From assembly GCF_028416595.1 (NCBI RefSeq), contig NZ_JAMQKC010000005.1, positions 124,001 to 188,000 on the forward strand: DNA of 64,000 bases, written 5' to 3'. Below are positions 28,143 to 36,432 of the stretch, in pieces. The position numbers and the translations under genes are program-made. Under the pieces are notes generated by a model, which saw only the letters and a list, made by a program, of their open reading frames with translations, was not told where the DNA came from and ran no database searches. This DNA comes from Aquibacillus salsiterrae (GTDB taxonomy: Bacteria > Bacillota > Bacilli > Bacillales > Amphibacillaceae). How positions within the stretch are numbered: position 1 is the first letter of the stretch; the number at the start of each line of letters is the position of its first letter.

Positions 28143-28580
28143 TTAGTTTTTTATGATTAGATCCTTTAGTTGGTCACGATTATGAATCATATCTTCAAGC
28201 GTATAGGAATCAAGGACAGCTAAATATGCTTGCAATGCTTCATATAGCACACCCTTCAACCGGCAAGCTGGACTAATTTTACAAGTATTATTTTCCTGAT
28301 CAAAGCATTCGACTAAGTTAATCGGACTTTCCGTATGGCGAACAACATGGCCAACGTTGATCTCTTTTGGTTCCTTTGCTAATCTTATTCCACCGTTACG
28401 ACCTCTCGTTGTCGTAATCAGACCGGCTTTCCCCAATTCATGAACGACCTTGCTAAGATGATTGTTGGAAATGTTATAAAAATCAGATATTTCCTTAATA
28501 CTAGACTGCTCACTGTTCGGCCGTATTCCTAGATAGATTAAGGCACGCAACGTGTAGTCAGTATAGGCCGTTAACTGCAT
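28143..28580 (-). CDS. nsrR: Nitric oxide-sensing repressor NsrR (Rrf2 family)
   Basis: 145 residues, Rrf2-type winged HTH at the N-terminus. Three cysteines at 92, 100 and 106 (C-X7-C-X5-C) match the [4Fe-4S] ligands of Bacillus NsrR exactly. NO destroys the cluster and relieves repression. The gene is divergent from hmp, the classic NsrR target, and the gap between them holds two AT-rich NsrR-like boxes. Identity is therefore very likely. Confidence 0.94.
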   Translation of the reverse strand: MQLTAYTDYTLRALIYLGIRPNSEQSSIKEISDFYNISNNHLSKVVHELGKAGLITTTRGRNGGIRLAKEPKEINVGHVVRHTESPINLVECFDQENNTCKISPACRLKGVLYEALQAYLAVLDSYTLEDMIHNRDQLKDLIIKN

Positions 28581-28683
28581 AAACTCCCCCCCTATATCGA
28601 TTTCTTTTACAGCTATTATACCACTTATAGGTCATTTTTCGATAATCATCCAGGCTTGGTCCAAATGTGAACAATTTATTAAA

Positions 28684-28700
28684 GATGTATTTCAAATATT
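28684..28700. promoter_or_regulatory. NsrR-like box 1 upstream of hmp
   Basis: GATGTATTTCAAATATT matches the Bacillus NsrR pattern ATRTATYTTAAATATAT at most positions. It lies 96 bases before the hmp start. Confidence 0.6.
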
Positions 28701-28731
28701 GCTTTTACCCCTCCAAAACCCTACAATAAAA

Positions 28732-28751
28732 GATGTATTTTAAATATATAT
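28732..28751. promoter_or_regulatory. NsrR-like box 2 upstream of hmp
   Basis: GATGTATTTTAAATATATAT is a near-perfect match to the Bacillus NsrR box, 45 bases before the hmp start, and repeats box 1 at 48-base spacing. Confidence 0.75.
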
Positions 28752-28796
28752 TTAAAGGTTTAAAACGTTTTAAAACTATAAAGGGAGTTGTCTATC

Positions 28797-30020
28797 TTGA
28801 GTACTACTATGTTAGATCAAAAAACGATTGATACGGTGAAGGCTACTGTACCAGTTCTTGAAAAACACGGCGAAGCAATCACAAAACGTTTTTATCAAAT
28901 GATGTTTGACAACCATCCGGAATTATTAAATATCTTTAACCACGCAAATCAAAAGCAAGGGAAACAACAGCGCGCCCTAGCGAATACGGTCTATGCTGCT
29001 GCAAAATATATTGACAACCTAGAGGCAATTTTACCTGTCGTTAAACAAATTGCCCACAAGCACCGGAGCTTACAAATTAAACCAGAACATTACCCAATCG
29101 TTGGGGAACATTTGCTTTTAGCAATTAAAGATGTCCTTGGTGATGCTGCAACAGACGATATTATTGAAGCTTGGGGCAATGCTTATCAAGTCATTGCCGA
29201 TGTGTTCATTCAAGTGGAACATGAGATGTACGAGGAAGCAGCAGCGAAAAAAGGCGGCTGGGATGGTTTCCGCGAGTTCGTTGTTGATAAAAAGGTCAAA
29301 GAAAGTGAAGTGATTACTTCCTTTTATTTAAAACCAAAGGATGGCGGCCCCTTGTCTAGTTTCAAAGCAGGACAATATGTGAGCATCCGGGTAAACATTC
29401 CTGGTGAAAAAAATACCCACATTCGTCAATATAGTTTATCTGATTCTCCCGGTAAAGACTATTATCGTATTAGTGTAAAACGTGAAGCAACTAATGAATT
29501 ACCTGATGGAAAGGTGTCTAACTATCTTCATGATACGATTAACCCTGGTGATGCTCTAGAGCTAACCGCACCTGCAGGGGTTTTCGTTTTGGATACGACG
29601 ACAGAAGAAGCAGTCGTGTTAATTAGTGGTGGTGTTGGGTTAACGCCAATGATCAATATGCTTAACACCGTTGCAGAAAAACAACCTAACCGTAAAGTAA
29701 CTTTTATTCATGCTGCAATCAACAGTACAACACATGCGATGCATGACCATGTTAAAGAGCTTGCCCAAACGAGCAATACCGTTGATTACTACCTGGTATA
29801 TGAAAAACCAACTGATGCAGATCGCGCCGCACAACGATTTGATAAAGAAGGCTATATCGATTTACCATGGCTAAAGAGCGTCATAGATGATAACAATGCA
29901 GTCTTTTATTTCTGTGGACCTACGCCATTCATGCGTGCCATAAATCAAGCATTAACAGCATGGGGCGTACCCGAAGATAAAATCAACTTTGAATTCTTTG
30001 GCCCTGCTGATCAGCTGTAA
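28797..30020 (+). CDS. hmp: Flavohaemoglobin, nitric oxide dioxygenase
   Basis: 407 residues from a TTG at 28797, 9 bases after GGGAG; an ATG 4 codons later is possible. N-terminal globin (1-140, proximal His in KQIAHKHRSL), then FAD domain with RQYSLSDSP and NAD-binding domain with LISGGVGLTPM. It oxidises NO to nitrate using O2 and NAD(P)H. Divergent from nsrR and preceded by two NsrR-like boxes, so induced by NO. Ends in a strong terminator. Confidence 0.95.
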   Translation: MSTTMLDQKTIDTVKATVPVLEKHGEAITKRFYQMMFDNHPELLNIFNHANQKQGKQQRALANTVYAAAKYIDNLEAILPVVKQIAHKHRSLQIKPEHYPIVGEHLLLAIKDVLGDAATDDIIEAWGNAYQVIADVFIQVEHEMYEEAAAKKGGWDGFREFVVDKKVKESEVITSFYLKPKDGGPLSSFKAGQYVSIRVNIPGEKNTHIRQYSLSDSPGKDYYRISVKREATNELPDGKVSNYLHDTINPGDALELTAPAGVFVLDTTTEEAVVLISGGVGLTPMINMLNTVAEKQPNRKVTFIHAAINSTTHAMHDHVKELAQTSNTVDYYLVYEKPTDADRAAQRFDKEGYIDLPWLKSVIDDNNAVFYFCGPTPFMRAINQALTAWGVPEDKINFEFFGPADQL

Positions 30021-30026
30021 GAGGTT

Positions 30027-30058
30027 AATCCCCCGAGGGTTTACGGGGGATTTTTTTA
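30027..30058 (+). terminator. Terminator of hmp
   Basis: AATCCCCCG pairs with CGGGGGATT around an 8-base loop, followed by seven T. Confidence 0.92.
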
Positions 30059-30100
30059 CAACTTAGTGGGTAACCCCTGCTGTGGCAAGGCATTGGGGCT

Positions 30101-30875
30101 TGATTCGGACTCTATTAACCTGATTTGCTCTTCCTCTGTCCGAATTGTGGCTTGATTCGGACTCCATTAACCTGATTTTCTCTTCCTCTGTCCGAACTGT
30201 GGCTTGATTCAGACTCTATTAACTGGATTTTTGCTTTCTCTGTCCGAATTGCGGCTTGATTCGGACTCTATTTACCTGATTTTCTCTTTCTCTGTCCAAA
30301 TTGGGGCTTGATTCGGACTCCATTAACCTGATTTTCTCTTCCTCTGTCCGAATTGACGCACCATTCGGACTCCATTAACCTGATTTTTGCTTTCTCTGTC
30401 CGAATTGGGGGTTGATTCGGACTCTATTAACTGGATTTTTGCTTCCTCTGTCCGAATTCCGGCTTTATTCGGACTCCACTAACCTGATTTTCTCTTTCTC
30501 TGTCCGAATTGTGGCTTGATTCAGACTCTATTAACTGGATTTTTGCTTTCTCTGTCCGAATTGCGGCTTGATTCGGACTCTATTTACCTGATTTTCTCTT
30601 TCTCTGTCCGAATTGGGGCTTGATTCGGACTCTATTAACTGGATTTTTACTTTCTCTGTCCGAATTGACGCACCATTCGGACTCCATTAACCTGATTTTC
30701 TCTTCCTCTGTCCGAATTGTGGCTTTATTCGGACTCCACTCACCTGATTTTTGCTTTCTCTGTCCGAATTCCGGCTTGATTCGGACTCTATTAACCTGAT
30801 TTTCTCTTCCTCTGTCCGAACTGACGCACCATTCGGACTCCATTAACCTGATTCTCACTTTCCCTGTCCGAATAA
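30101..30875. repeat. 52-bp tandem array, 15 units
   Basis: ATTCGGAC starts at 30103 and recurs at exact 52-base steps through 30831, giving 15 units without a single insertion or deletion. Each unit is ATTCGGACTC-(about 24 bases)-CTGTCCGAAT followed by a 9-base variable linker such as TGTGGCTTG or TGACGCACC. The ends of the 43-base core are inverted repeats, so each unit can form a hairpin. Internal differences are point changes of a few recurrent types, suggesting amplification and exchange between units. The array fills the gap between hmp and an aldo/keto reductase; no credible coding frame was seen. Confidence 0.93.
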
Positions 30876-31012
30876 GGCCAAATTCAATTCAAACGACGAA
30901 ACCAATGAGACTAATGTTCTACTATTACTGCTCTATTACCAAGCTAATGAATAGACCTCTCCTCCCCCTTGTAGTACATTAAATAGGAATCTATCACTGG
31001 AGGGGTTTTGAA

Positions 31013-31954
31013 ATGGAGTATCGTCGTCTTGGTAATACTGGACTCAAGGTTAGTGAAATTAGTCTTGGTAGTTGGCTCACTTACGGTGGGTATGTTGAGG
31101 AACAAAAAGCTGTTGCATCAATTGATAAAGCATACGAATTAGGGATTAATTTTTTCGATACCGCAAACGTTTACATGAGAGGCGAAGCAGAGAAAGTTGT
31201 TGGAAAAACGTTACGCAAGTATCCAAGAAGCTCTTATGTATTAGCGACAAAAGTTTTTGGTAAAATGGGAGACGGCCCAAATGATCAAGGTCTTTCCCGC
31301 AAGCACATTACCGAACAATGTGACGCAAGCTTACAACGGTTAGGATTAGATTATGTCGATATTTACTACTGTCATCGTTATCATCAAGATACTCCATTAG
31401 AAGAAACGTTACGTGCACTCGATGACTTAGTCCGTCAAGGAAAAATACTTTATGTCGGTATCAGTGAATGGACCGCACAGCAAATAACTGATGCAATTCA
31501 CCTTGCAGATAAAAAACTACTTGATAGAATCGTAGTTAACCAACCAAACTATAGCATGCTTCAACGTTATATTGAAAAGGAAGTTATGCCTGTTAGTGAA
31601 AAACACGGAATTGGCCAAGTCGTCTTCTCTCCACTTGCACAAGGCGTACTGACAGGAAAATATAAAAAAAGTGAGGCCGTTCCTGAAGATAGTCGTGCTG
31701 CTCAAAAAGATTTGAATATGTCACGAGTCTTATCAGAGGAAAACCTCGATAAAGTAGAACAATTAAAGGGTATTGCGAAAGAGGAGAATCTATCGTTAGC
31801 ACAACTAGCGATTGCATGGATTCTGCGTCAACCAAATGTAGCAAGTGCATTAGTTGGGGCTAGCCGTCCAGAGCAATTAGAAGAAAATACAAAGGCTTCT
31901 GGCGTCAAGCTCTCCGGTGAGACGTTAGAAAGAATTGAAGGAATTTTAGGATAA
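31013..31954 (+). CDS. Aldo/keto reductase (K+ channel beta-subunit-like)
   Basis: 313 residues. TIM-barrel AKR with catalytic tetrad visible as FFDTANVY (Asp, Tyr), ATKVFG (Lys) and YYCHRYHQDTP (His). The C-terminal GASRPEQLEEN segment binds NADPH phosphate. The closest branch is the Kv-beta/YghZ-type reductases. GGAGGGG precedes the ATG. Substrate is unknown; family members reduce aldehydes and methylglyoxal. Confidence 0.9.
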   Translation: MEYRRLGNTGLKVSEISLGSWLTYGGYVEEQKAVASIDKAYELGINFFDTANVYMRGEAEKVVGKTLRKYPRSSYVLATKVFGKMGDGPNDQGLSRKHITEQCDASLQRLGLDYVDIYYCHRYHQDTPLEETLRALDDLVRQGKILYVGISEWTAQQITDAIHLADKKLLDRIVVNQPNYSMLQRYIEKEVMPVSEKHGIGQVVFSPLAQGVLTGKYKKSEAVPEDSRAAQKDLNMSRVLSEENLDKVEQLKGIAKEENLSLAQLAIAWILRQPNVASALVGASRPEQLEENTKASGVKLSGETLERIEGILG

Positions 31955-31958
31955 TAGT

Positions 31959-31992
31959 ATCGGTGGTGCCGTTCTTACCTGCACCACCGATA
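31959..31992. terminator. Bidirectional terminator AKR / MATE
   Basis: ATCGGTGGTGC pairs perfectly with GCACCACCGAT around an 11-base loop, followed by ATTTTAC. The two flanking genes converge. Confidence 0.85.
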
Positions 31993-31994
31993 TT

Positions 31995-33371
31995 TTACGT
32001 AGTTACCTTTACCTGCTTGATTTCTTCTTTTACCCGGCGCTGGATGATGCGTAATCTAATTAGAAAACCAATTGCCGCTCCTGTTAGCCCCAAGCTTATC
32101 CCGACCCAAAATCCAATCGGACCAAGCTCGGTAAATGCAGCTAACGTATAGCCAGATGGCATCCCAATGATCCAGTAAGCGATGAATGAGATAATAAACG
32201 GGAGCTGTACATCCTTGTATCCACGCAGTACCCCTTGCAAGCTAACCTGCGCTGCATCAGACAGCTGATAGATGATGGCAACGATAAAGATTTGACTTGC
32301 CACTGCAACAACAGCTGGGTCTTCGGTATAGAAATAAGCAATCTGTTCCCGGAAAAAGAACAAGAACACGGCACCAATAGCTAAAAATGCGATTGCACCA
32401 ACTACACCAATTAAGCTGTATTGCTTTGCTGCTGCAAGCTTTTTTCCACCAACGGAATAGCCAACAACAATCGTCAATGCCATCGCAATGCTTAGCGGTA
32501 TCATAAATATTAACGAAGTGAAGCTTAGCACAATTTGATTAGCTGCAATTGTTACCGTCGTAAACATCACACCTATCAATAACGAGACAACGGAAAAAAT
32601 ACTTGCTTCAAAAAAGATCGATAGTCCAATCGGAATACCCATCGCTAGCTGTTCCTTAAATGCACGCAAAGACGGCTTAAACCACTTCACGAACAAACGA
32701 TACTTCCGAACCACTTCTAGCCGGAATGTCATCCATATACTTAAAAAAAGAATGATCCAGTACGTCAAGGCTGTTGCATATCCAGCCCCAATCCCACCTA
32801 ATGCCGGCAAGCCAAAGTTTCCGAAAATAAAGCCATAGTTTAACACGACATTAAACGGAACAGCAGCAACCGTAATGACCATCGTTATCGTTGTATATCC
32901 TTGCCCATCAAAAAAATTACGGAGCACATTCGACAAGAACAACGGAATAATCCCAATCGACAATCCGACTAAATAGTGGAACGCAATCCGATGAACAGCT
33001 CGGTCTAAATCCATCAACGTTAAAATTGGATCAAGTAAAAAAATTCCCGCCACAAACACGACAACACCAAGCGCTATCGATAAATAGATTGACTGTGTTA
33101 CCGCATGGGAGATCTTACTCCGCTCATTACTGCCGACTAACTGGGCAACAATTGGAGTAACAGCTAATAAAATACCATTAATCCCAGTGAATACCGGTAA
33201 CCATAGATTTGCACCGATAGCCACACCAGCCAAATCGTTCGTTCCCACTCGCCCTGACATGAGTGTGTCGACCAAGTTCATCGCAAAGAGACTAACCTGG
33301 GTCACCATGATTGGCCATAGAATGGAAATAAACAGGGTAATCTTCTGTTTTAATGTTTCTGCATGATACAT
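31995..33371 (-). CDS. MATE-family efflux transporter
   Basis: 458 residues, 12 membrane segments in two homologous halves; the first half opens with LWPIMVTQVSLFAMNLVDTL, typical of NorM-type MATE proteins. Members export drugs and cationic compounds by Na+ or H+ antiport. It follows the Nudix gene with a 20-base gap, so the two probably share a transcript. Substrate is unknown. Confidence 0.9.
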   Translation of the reverse strand: MYHAETLKQKITLFISILWPIMVTQVSLFAMNLVDTLMSGRVGTNDLAGVAIGANLWLPVFTGINGILLAVTPIVAQLVGSNERSKISHAVTQSIYLSIALGVVVFVAGIFLLDPILTLMDLDRAVHRIAFHYLVGLSIGIIPLFLSNVLRNFFDGQGYTTITMVITVAAVPFNVVLNYGFIFGNFGLPALGGIGAGYATALTYWIILFLSIWMTFRLEVVRKYRLFVKWFKPSLRAFKEQLAMGIPIGLSIFFEASIFSVVSLLIGVMFTTVTIAANQIVLSFTSLIFMIPLSIAMALTIVVGYSVGGKKLAAAKQYSLIGVVGAIAFLAIGAVFLFFFREQIAYFYTEDPAVVAVASQIFIVAIIYQLSDAAQVSLQGVLRGYKDVQLPFIISFIAYWIIGMPSGYTLAAFTELGPIGFWVGISLGLTGAAIGFLIRLRIIQRRVKEEIKQVKVTT

Positions 33372-33391
33372 GTTTACACCTATATTTCTAA

Positions 33392-34012
33392 TTATTTTTC
33401 AAAAATCAATTCAATAAAATGGGTCACTATTTTCGCAGTTAAACCCCAAATTACTTTATCATCATAGACATAAAAAAGCTCTTCTAACGACCTCGCCCGC
33501 CATTTGTAATTTTCACCACCAATAATTAAGTCATAAGGAAAGTCCTCTGCTGGTTGCAAATCCAAATGAACATAGTGAACACTAGGCTTTGTTTCCTTGA
33601 AAAAGGATAGCGGCACAAGAAATGTTTCCTCTACTTCTGCTGGATTAGGATGAAGTCGACTAGCAGCGTCGAGAATGCCGACGTAGGGGTAAACAATCAT
33701 ACCGAATGGCGAAACGATATAATCCAACGGGTGTACACCTGTAATATCCTTCTCGTTTACGCCAAGTTCCTCGACCGTTTCGCGAATCGCAGCCTCTTTT
33801 TCACCAGAGTCTTTGGCATCTATTTTACCTCCAGGAAAAGAAGTCTCACCCGGCTGCCGTCTCATCTGATGGGACCGTACTTCAAATAACACGTGGAGTT
33901 CATCATCTTTTTCAACTAGCGGAACGAGGACTGCATATGTTGCAAACTGACGACTCCCTAAAATGGTCGGTGTATGTGATTTCACTTTATTTAAAATAGC
34001 TTTCGGGTCCAT
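33392..34012 (-). CDS. Nudix hydrolase, CoA pyrophosphatase type
   Basis: 206 residues. A complete Nudix box is present (GGKIDAKDSGEKEAAIRETV then EELG), preceded by RSHQMRRQPGETSFPGGK, the added signature of the CoA diphosphatase (NudL/YeaB) group. It should cleave CoA to 4'-phosphopantetheine and ADP. Length matches the family. It is cotranscribed with the MATE gene downstream, with no evident functional link. Confidence 0.9.
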   Translation of the reverse strand: MDPKAILNKVKSHTPTILGSRQFATYAVLVPLVEKDDELHVLFEVRSHQMRRQPGETSFPGGKIDAKDSGEKEAAIRETVEELGVNEKDITGVHPLDYIVSPFGMIVYPYVGILDAASRLHPNPAEVEETFLVPLSFFKETKPSVHYVHLDLQPAEDFPYDLIIGGENYKWRARSLEELFYVYDDKVIWGLTAKIVTHFIELIFEK

Positions 34013-34101
34013 CCATTCACCTCAACTTCCCTTCTGTTTTGTAGACATTATAGCACGGTATCATACGAACAAGTAGACAGCTCTCGAATGCTTTCTGCTA
34101 A

Positions 34102-34136
34102 AAAAGCACTTGTGAAGCTTGCTCACAAATGCTTTT
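34102..34136 (-). terminator. Terminator of the type IV pilus operon
   Basis: On the minus strand AAAGCATTTGTGA pairs with TCACAAGTGCTTT and is followed by TTT. It lies directly after pilC. Confidence 0.88.
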
Positions 34137-34141
34137 GATTG

Positions 34142-35356
34142 TTATTTGAAATTTTCATAGATAGAGAACATTGGTAGCATGGCAGCCATCACAATCAGAC
34201 CAACTATTCCACCAAGCACACCGATCATCAGCGGTTCGAGAATGGTACTAAGTCGCGCAGACATCTCTTCCACATCATCCTCATAAAAATCAGCTATTTT
34301 CTCAAGCATCGTATCTAACTGCCCGGTTTCTTCGCCAATCCGAATCATGTGTGTGATAATTTTCGGGAACACCCAGCTTTCTGCTAAAGGCGTAGACAGG
34401 CTTTCTCCACTACGGAGGGAATCCTTTGCATCGTCTAACACCTTCGCAATTACTTCATTTCCTGCTACTTCTGAGCTCATTGTTAGTGTTTGCAAAACTG
34501 GAACAGAGCTTGCAAATAACGATGCCATCGTCCGCGATACACGCGCTAAAATCGTCTTTTGCATTAACGGACCAAATACCGGAATCTTTAGTGCAATTAA
34601 ATCTAACGTATACCTACCTTTTGGATTACGCCGAGTTGCAATAAATCCGGTAACGATCAGGACGGTTAGTAACACTAAAATGTACCACTTTTCAATCAGA
34701 AAATCAGAAATGGCCATGACGATTTTCGTAGGGACAGGTATTTCACCACCAACATTAAGCAGGTTATCGAGCATCGTCGGCAACACTTTTGTTAAAAGAA
34801 TAATAACAACAATAACTGCAACAATCGATACGGCAATCGGATAAACCATTGCCGATTTCACCTTCTCTTTGACACGGTGACTTTTCTCATAAAAGGTCGC
34901 CAACCGGTTCATCACATTTTCCATATCGCCACTCGTTTCCCCAGCGAGCACCATGTTAATAAAAATTTTATCAAAAATCTTCGGGAACTGGGCACAAGAT
35001 TGTGAGAAGGATGTTCCCGAGCGAACGTCTTGATAAATTGTCTTTAGTGCATCCTTAAATGGTTTGGATGAAACTTGATCAGACAGTAAAGAGATGGCAT
35101 CAACAATTGGTGTACCGGCATTTAACAGTGTGGCTAGCTGCCGGCAGAAAACAACAAAGTCCTGGTTTTTGACTGGCGGGCCAATAGTTATATTGATTTC
35201 AGTATTCAGCCCTGTCGCTTTCATTTCTTTTAATTCAGAAATGTATAGGCCTTTTCGTTTCAACTGCTCGGTAGCCTGTGCCTGGGTAACTGCTGTTAGC
35301 TTCCCTTTTAACTCCTTGCCAGACCTCGCGTCTAGCCCCTTGTACTTAAACTCCAC
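34142..35356 (-). CDS. pilC: Type IV pilus platform protein PilC
   Basis: 404 residues with two T2SSF domains, each with the membrane-anchored helical bundle; conserved FCRQLATLLNAGTPIVDAI and the later ARVSRTMASLFASSVPVLQT are the paired signatures. The last segment LEPLMIGVLGGIVGLIVMA is typical of PilC/GspF. It is the inner-membrane platform that binds PilB and PilT. Last gene of the operon, 16 bases after pilT. Confidence 0.94.
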   Translation of the reverse strand: MEFKYKGLDARSGKELKGKLTAVTQAQATEQLKRKGLYISELKEMKATGLNTEINITIGPPVKNQDFVVFCRQLATLLNAGTPIVDAISLLSDQVSSKPFKDALKTIYQDVRSGTSFSQSCAQFPKIFDKIFINMVLAGETSGDMENVMNRLATFYEKSHRVKEKVKSAMVYPIAVSIVAVIVVIILLTKVLPTMLDNLLNVGGEIPVPTKIVMAISDFLIEKWYILVLLTVLIVTGFIATRRNPKGRYTLDLIALKIPVFGPLMQKTILARVSRTMASLFASSVPVLQTLTMSSEVAGNEVIAKVLDDAKDSLRSGESLSTPLAESWVFPKIITHMIRIGEETGQLDTMLEKIADFYEDDVEEMSARLSTILEPLMIGVLGGIVGLIVMAAMLPMFSIYENFK

Positions 35357-35372
35357 GCCTATCCCCCCTTAC

Positions 35373-36413
35373 CTACTCATGAATGTCCCAAAATGGCACA
35401 TATTCACTTGCTGTTTGTCTAGTAATGACGCCATTTTCAACAAGCTCTCTGACAGACATTGCCATCGTCTGCATCCCACTTGATTTACTAGTTTCCAAGA
35501 CTGATTGTATTTGGTGGACCTTGTTTGAACGAATTAGGTTTGCAATCGCATGGTTGTTCACCATTATCTCTAAAGCAGATCTTCGCCCGTTTTGCTCAGC
35601 AACCGGAATTAACGTTTGAGATACTACTCCGACAAGTGTTCCAGCAAGCTGGGTCCTGATCTGCTGTTGTTGCTCCGCTGAGAAAACGTCAATCACCCTG
35701 TCGATTGTTTGTGCTGCACCAGTCGTATGTAATGTTGCTAGGACAAGGTGCCCTGTTTCGGCAGCGGTTAAGGCAGTTTGAATCGTATCTAAGTCACGCA
35801 TCTCCCCGACAAGAATGACATCAGGGTCTTGACGTAAAGCTGCCCTTAGTCCGACCGCGAAAGACTCGGAATCAACGCCAATTTCCCGCTGATTAATGAT
35901 ACTATTTTTATGGTCATGTAAATATTCAATTGGATCCTCTAGTGTTAGGATGTGCTTGCTCATGTTCTTATTTATATAATCAACAATCGATGCTAGTGTG
36001 GTTGATTTACCCGAACCAGTTGGACCAGTGACAAGCAAAATTCCTTTAGTCATCTGTGAAAATTGTTTAATGATTGGCGGTAAATGTAAATCTTCAAAAT
36101 TCGGAATGACACTGTTAATCACACGACTGACGATAACAAAGGCACCACGCTGTCGAAACACGTTGACACGGAACCGGCATACGTCTGACAAAGCATAAGA
36201 GAAGTCGATTTCACCAGTTTGGTCAAAATATTGTTGCTGTTCCGTCGTTAAAATTTCTCTTGCCATTCTTTCTGTGTCAGCACCAGTCAGCACGTTGTTG
36301 CCGACACGCTTAAGCTTCCCATTGATCCGAACAATTGGCGCAATGCCTGGTGTCACGTGTAAGTCAGATGCCTTATTTTGATAAGCAAACATTAATAACT
36401 TTTCAATATCCAT
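35373..36413 (-). CDS. pilT: Pilus retraction ATPase PilT
   Basis: 346 residues from the ATG at 36413, 8 bases after GGGGG; a TTG one codon earlier is possible. Walker A (GPTGSGKSTTLAS), the Asp box and HLVLATLHTTGAAQTIDRV are PilT-specific forms. The N-terminal ASDLHVTPG and the C-terminal extension are standard. It depolymerises the pilus for twitching. Its presence beside PilB means a retractile pilus is likely, which is uncommon in Bacillaceae. Confidence 0.95.
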   Translation of the reverse strand: MDIEKLLMFAYQNKASDLHVTPGIAPIVRINGKLKRVGNNVLTGADTERMAREILTTEQQQYFDQTGEIDFSYALSDVCRFRVNVFRQRGAFVIVSRVINSVIPNFEDLHLPPIIKQFSQMTKGILLVTGPTGSGKSTTLASIVDYINKNMSKHILTLEDPIEYLHDHKNSIINQREIGVDSESFAVGLRAALRQDPDVILVGEMRDLDTIQTALTAAETGHLVLATLHTTGAAQTIDRVIDVFSAEQQQQIRTQLAGTLVGVVSQTLIPVAEQNGRRSALEIMVNNHAIANLIRSNKVHQIQSVLETSKSSGMQTMAMSVRELVENGVITRQTASEYVPFWDIHE

Positions 36414-36432
36414 CAAAAAAATCCCCCTGCGA

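Noticed and set aside
30580-30858. A 92-codon minus-strand frame inside the 52-bp array
   Set aside because: 52 is not a multiple of 3, the translation only echoes the repeat, and no ribosome site or family was seen.
30101-30875. CRISPR array
   Set aside because: Period is regular, but nearly the whole 52-base unit is conserved; the 9-base linkers are too short and too similar for spacers, and no cas genes are present.
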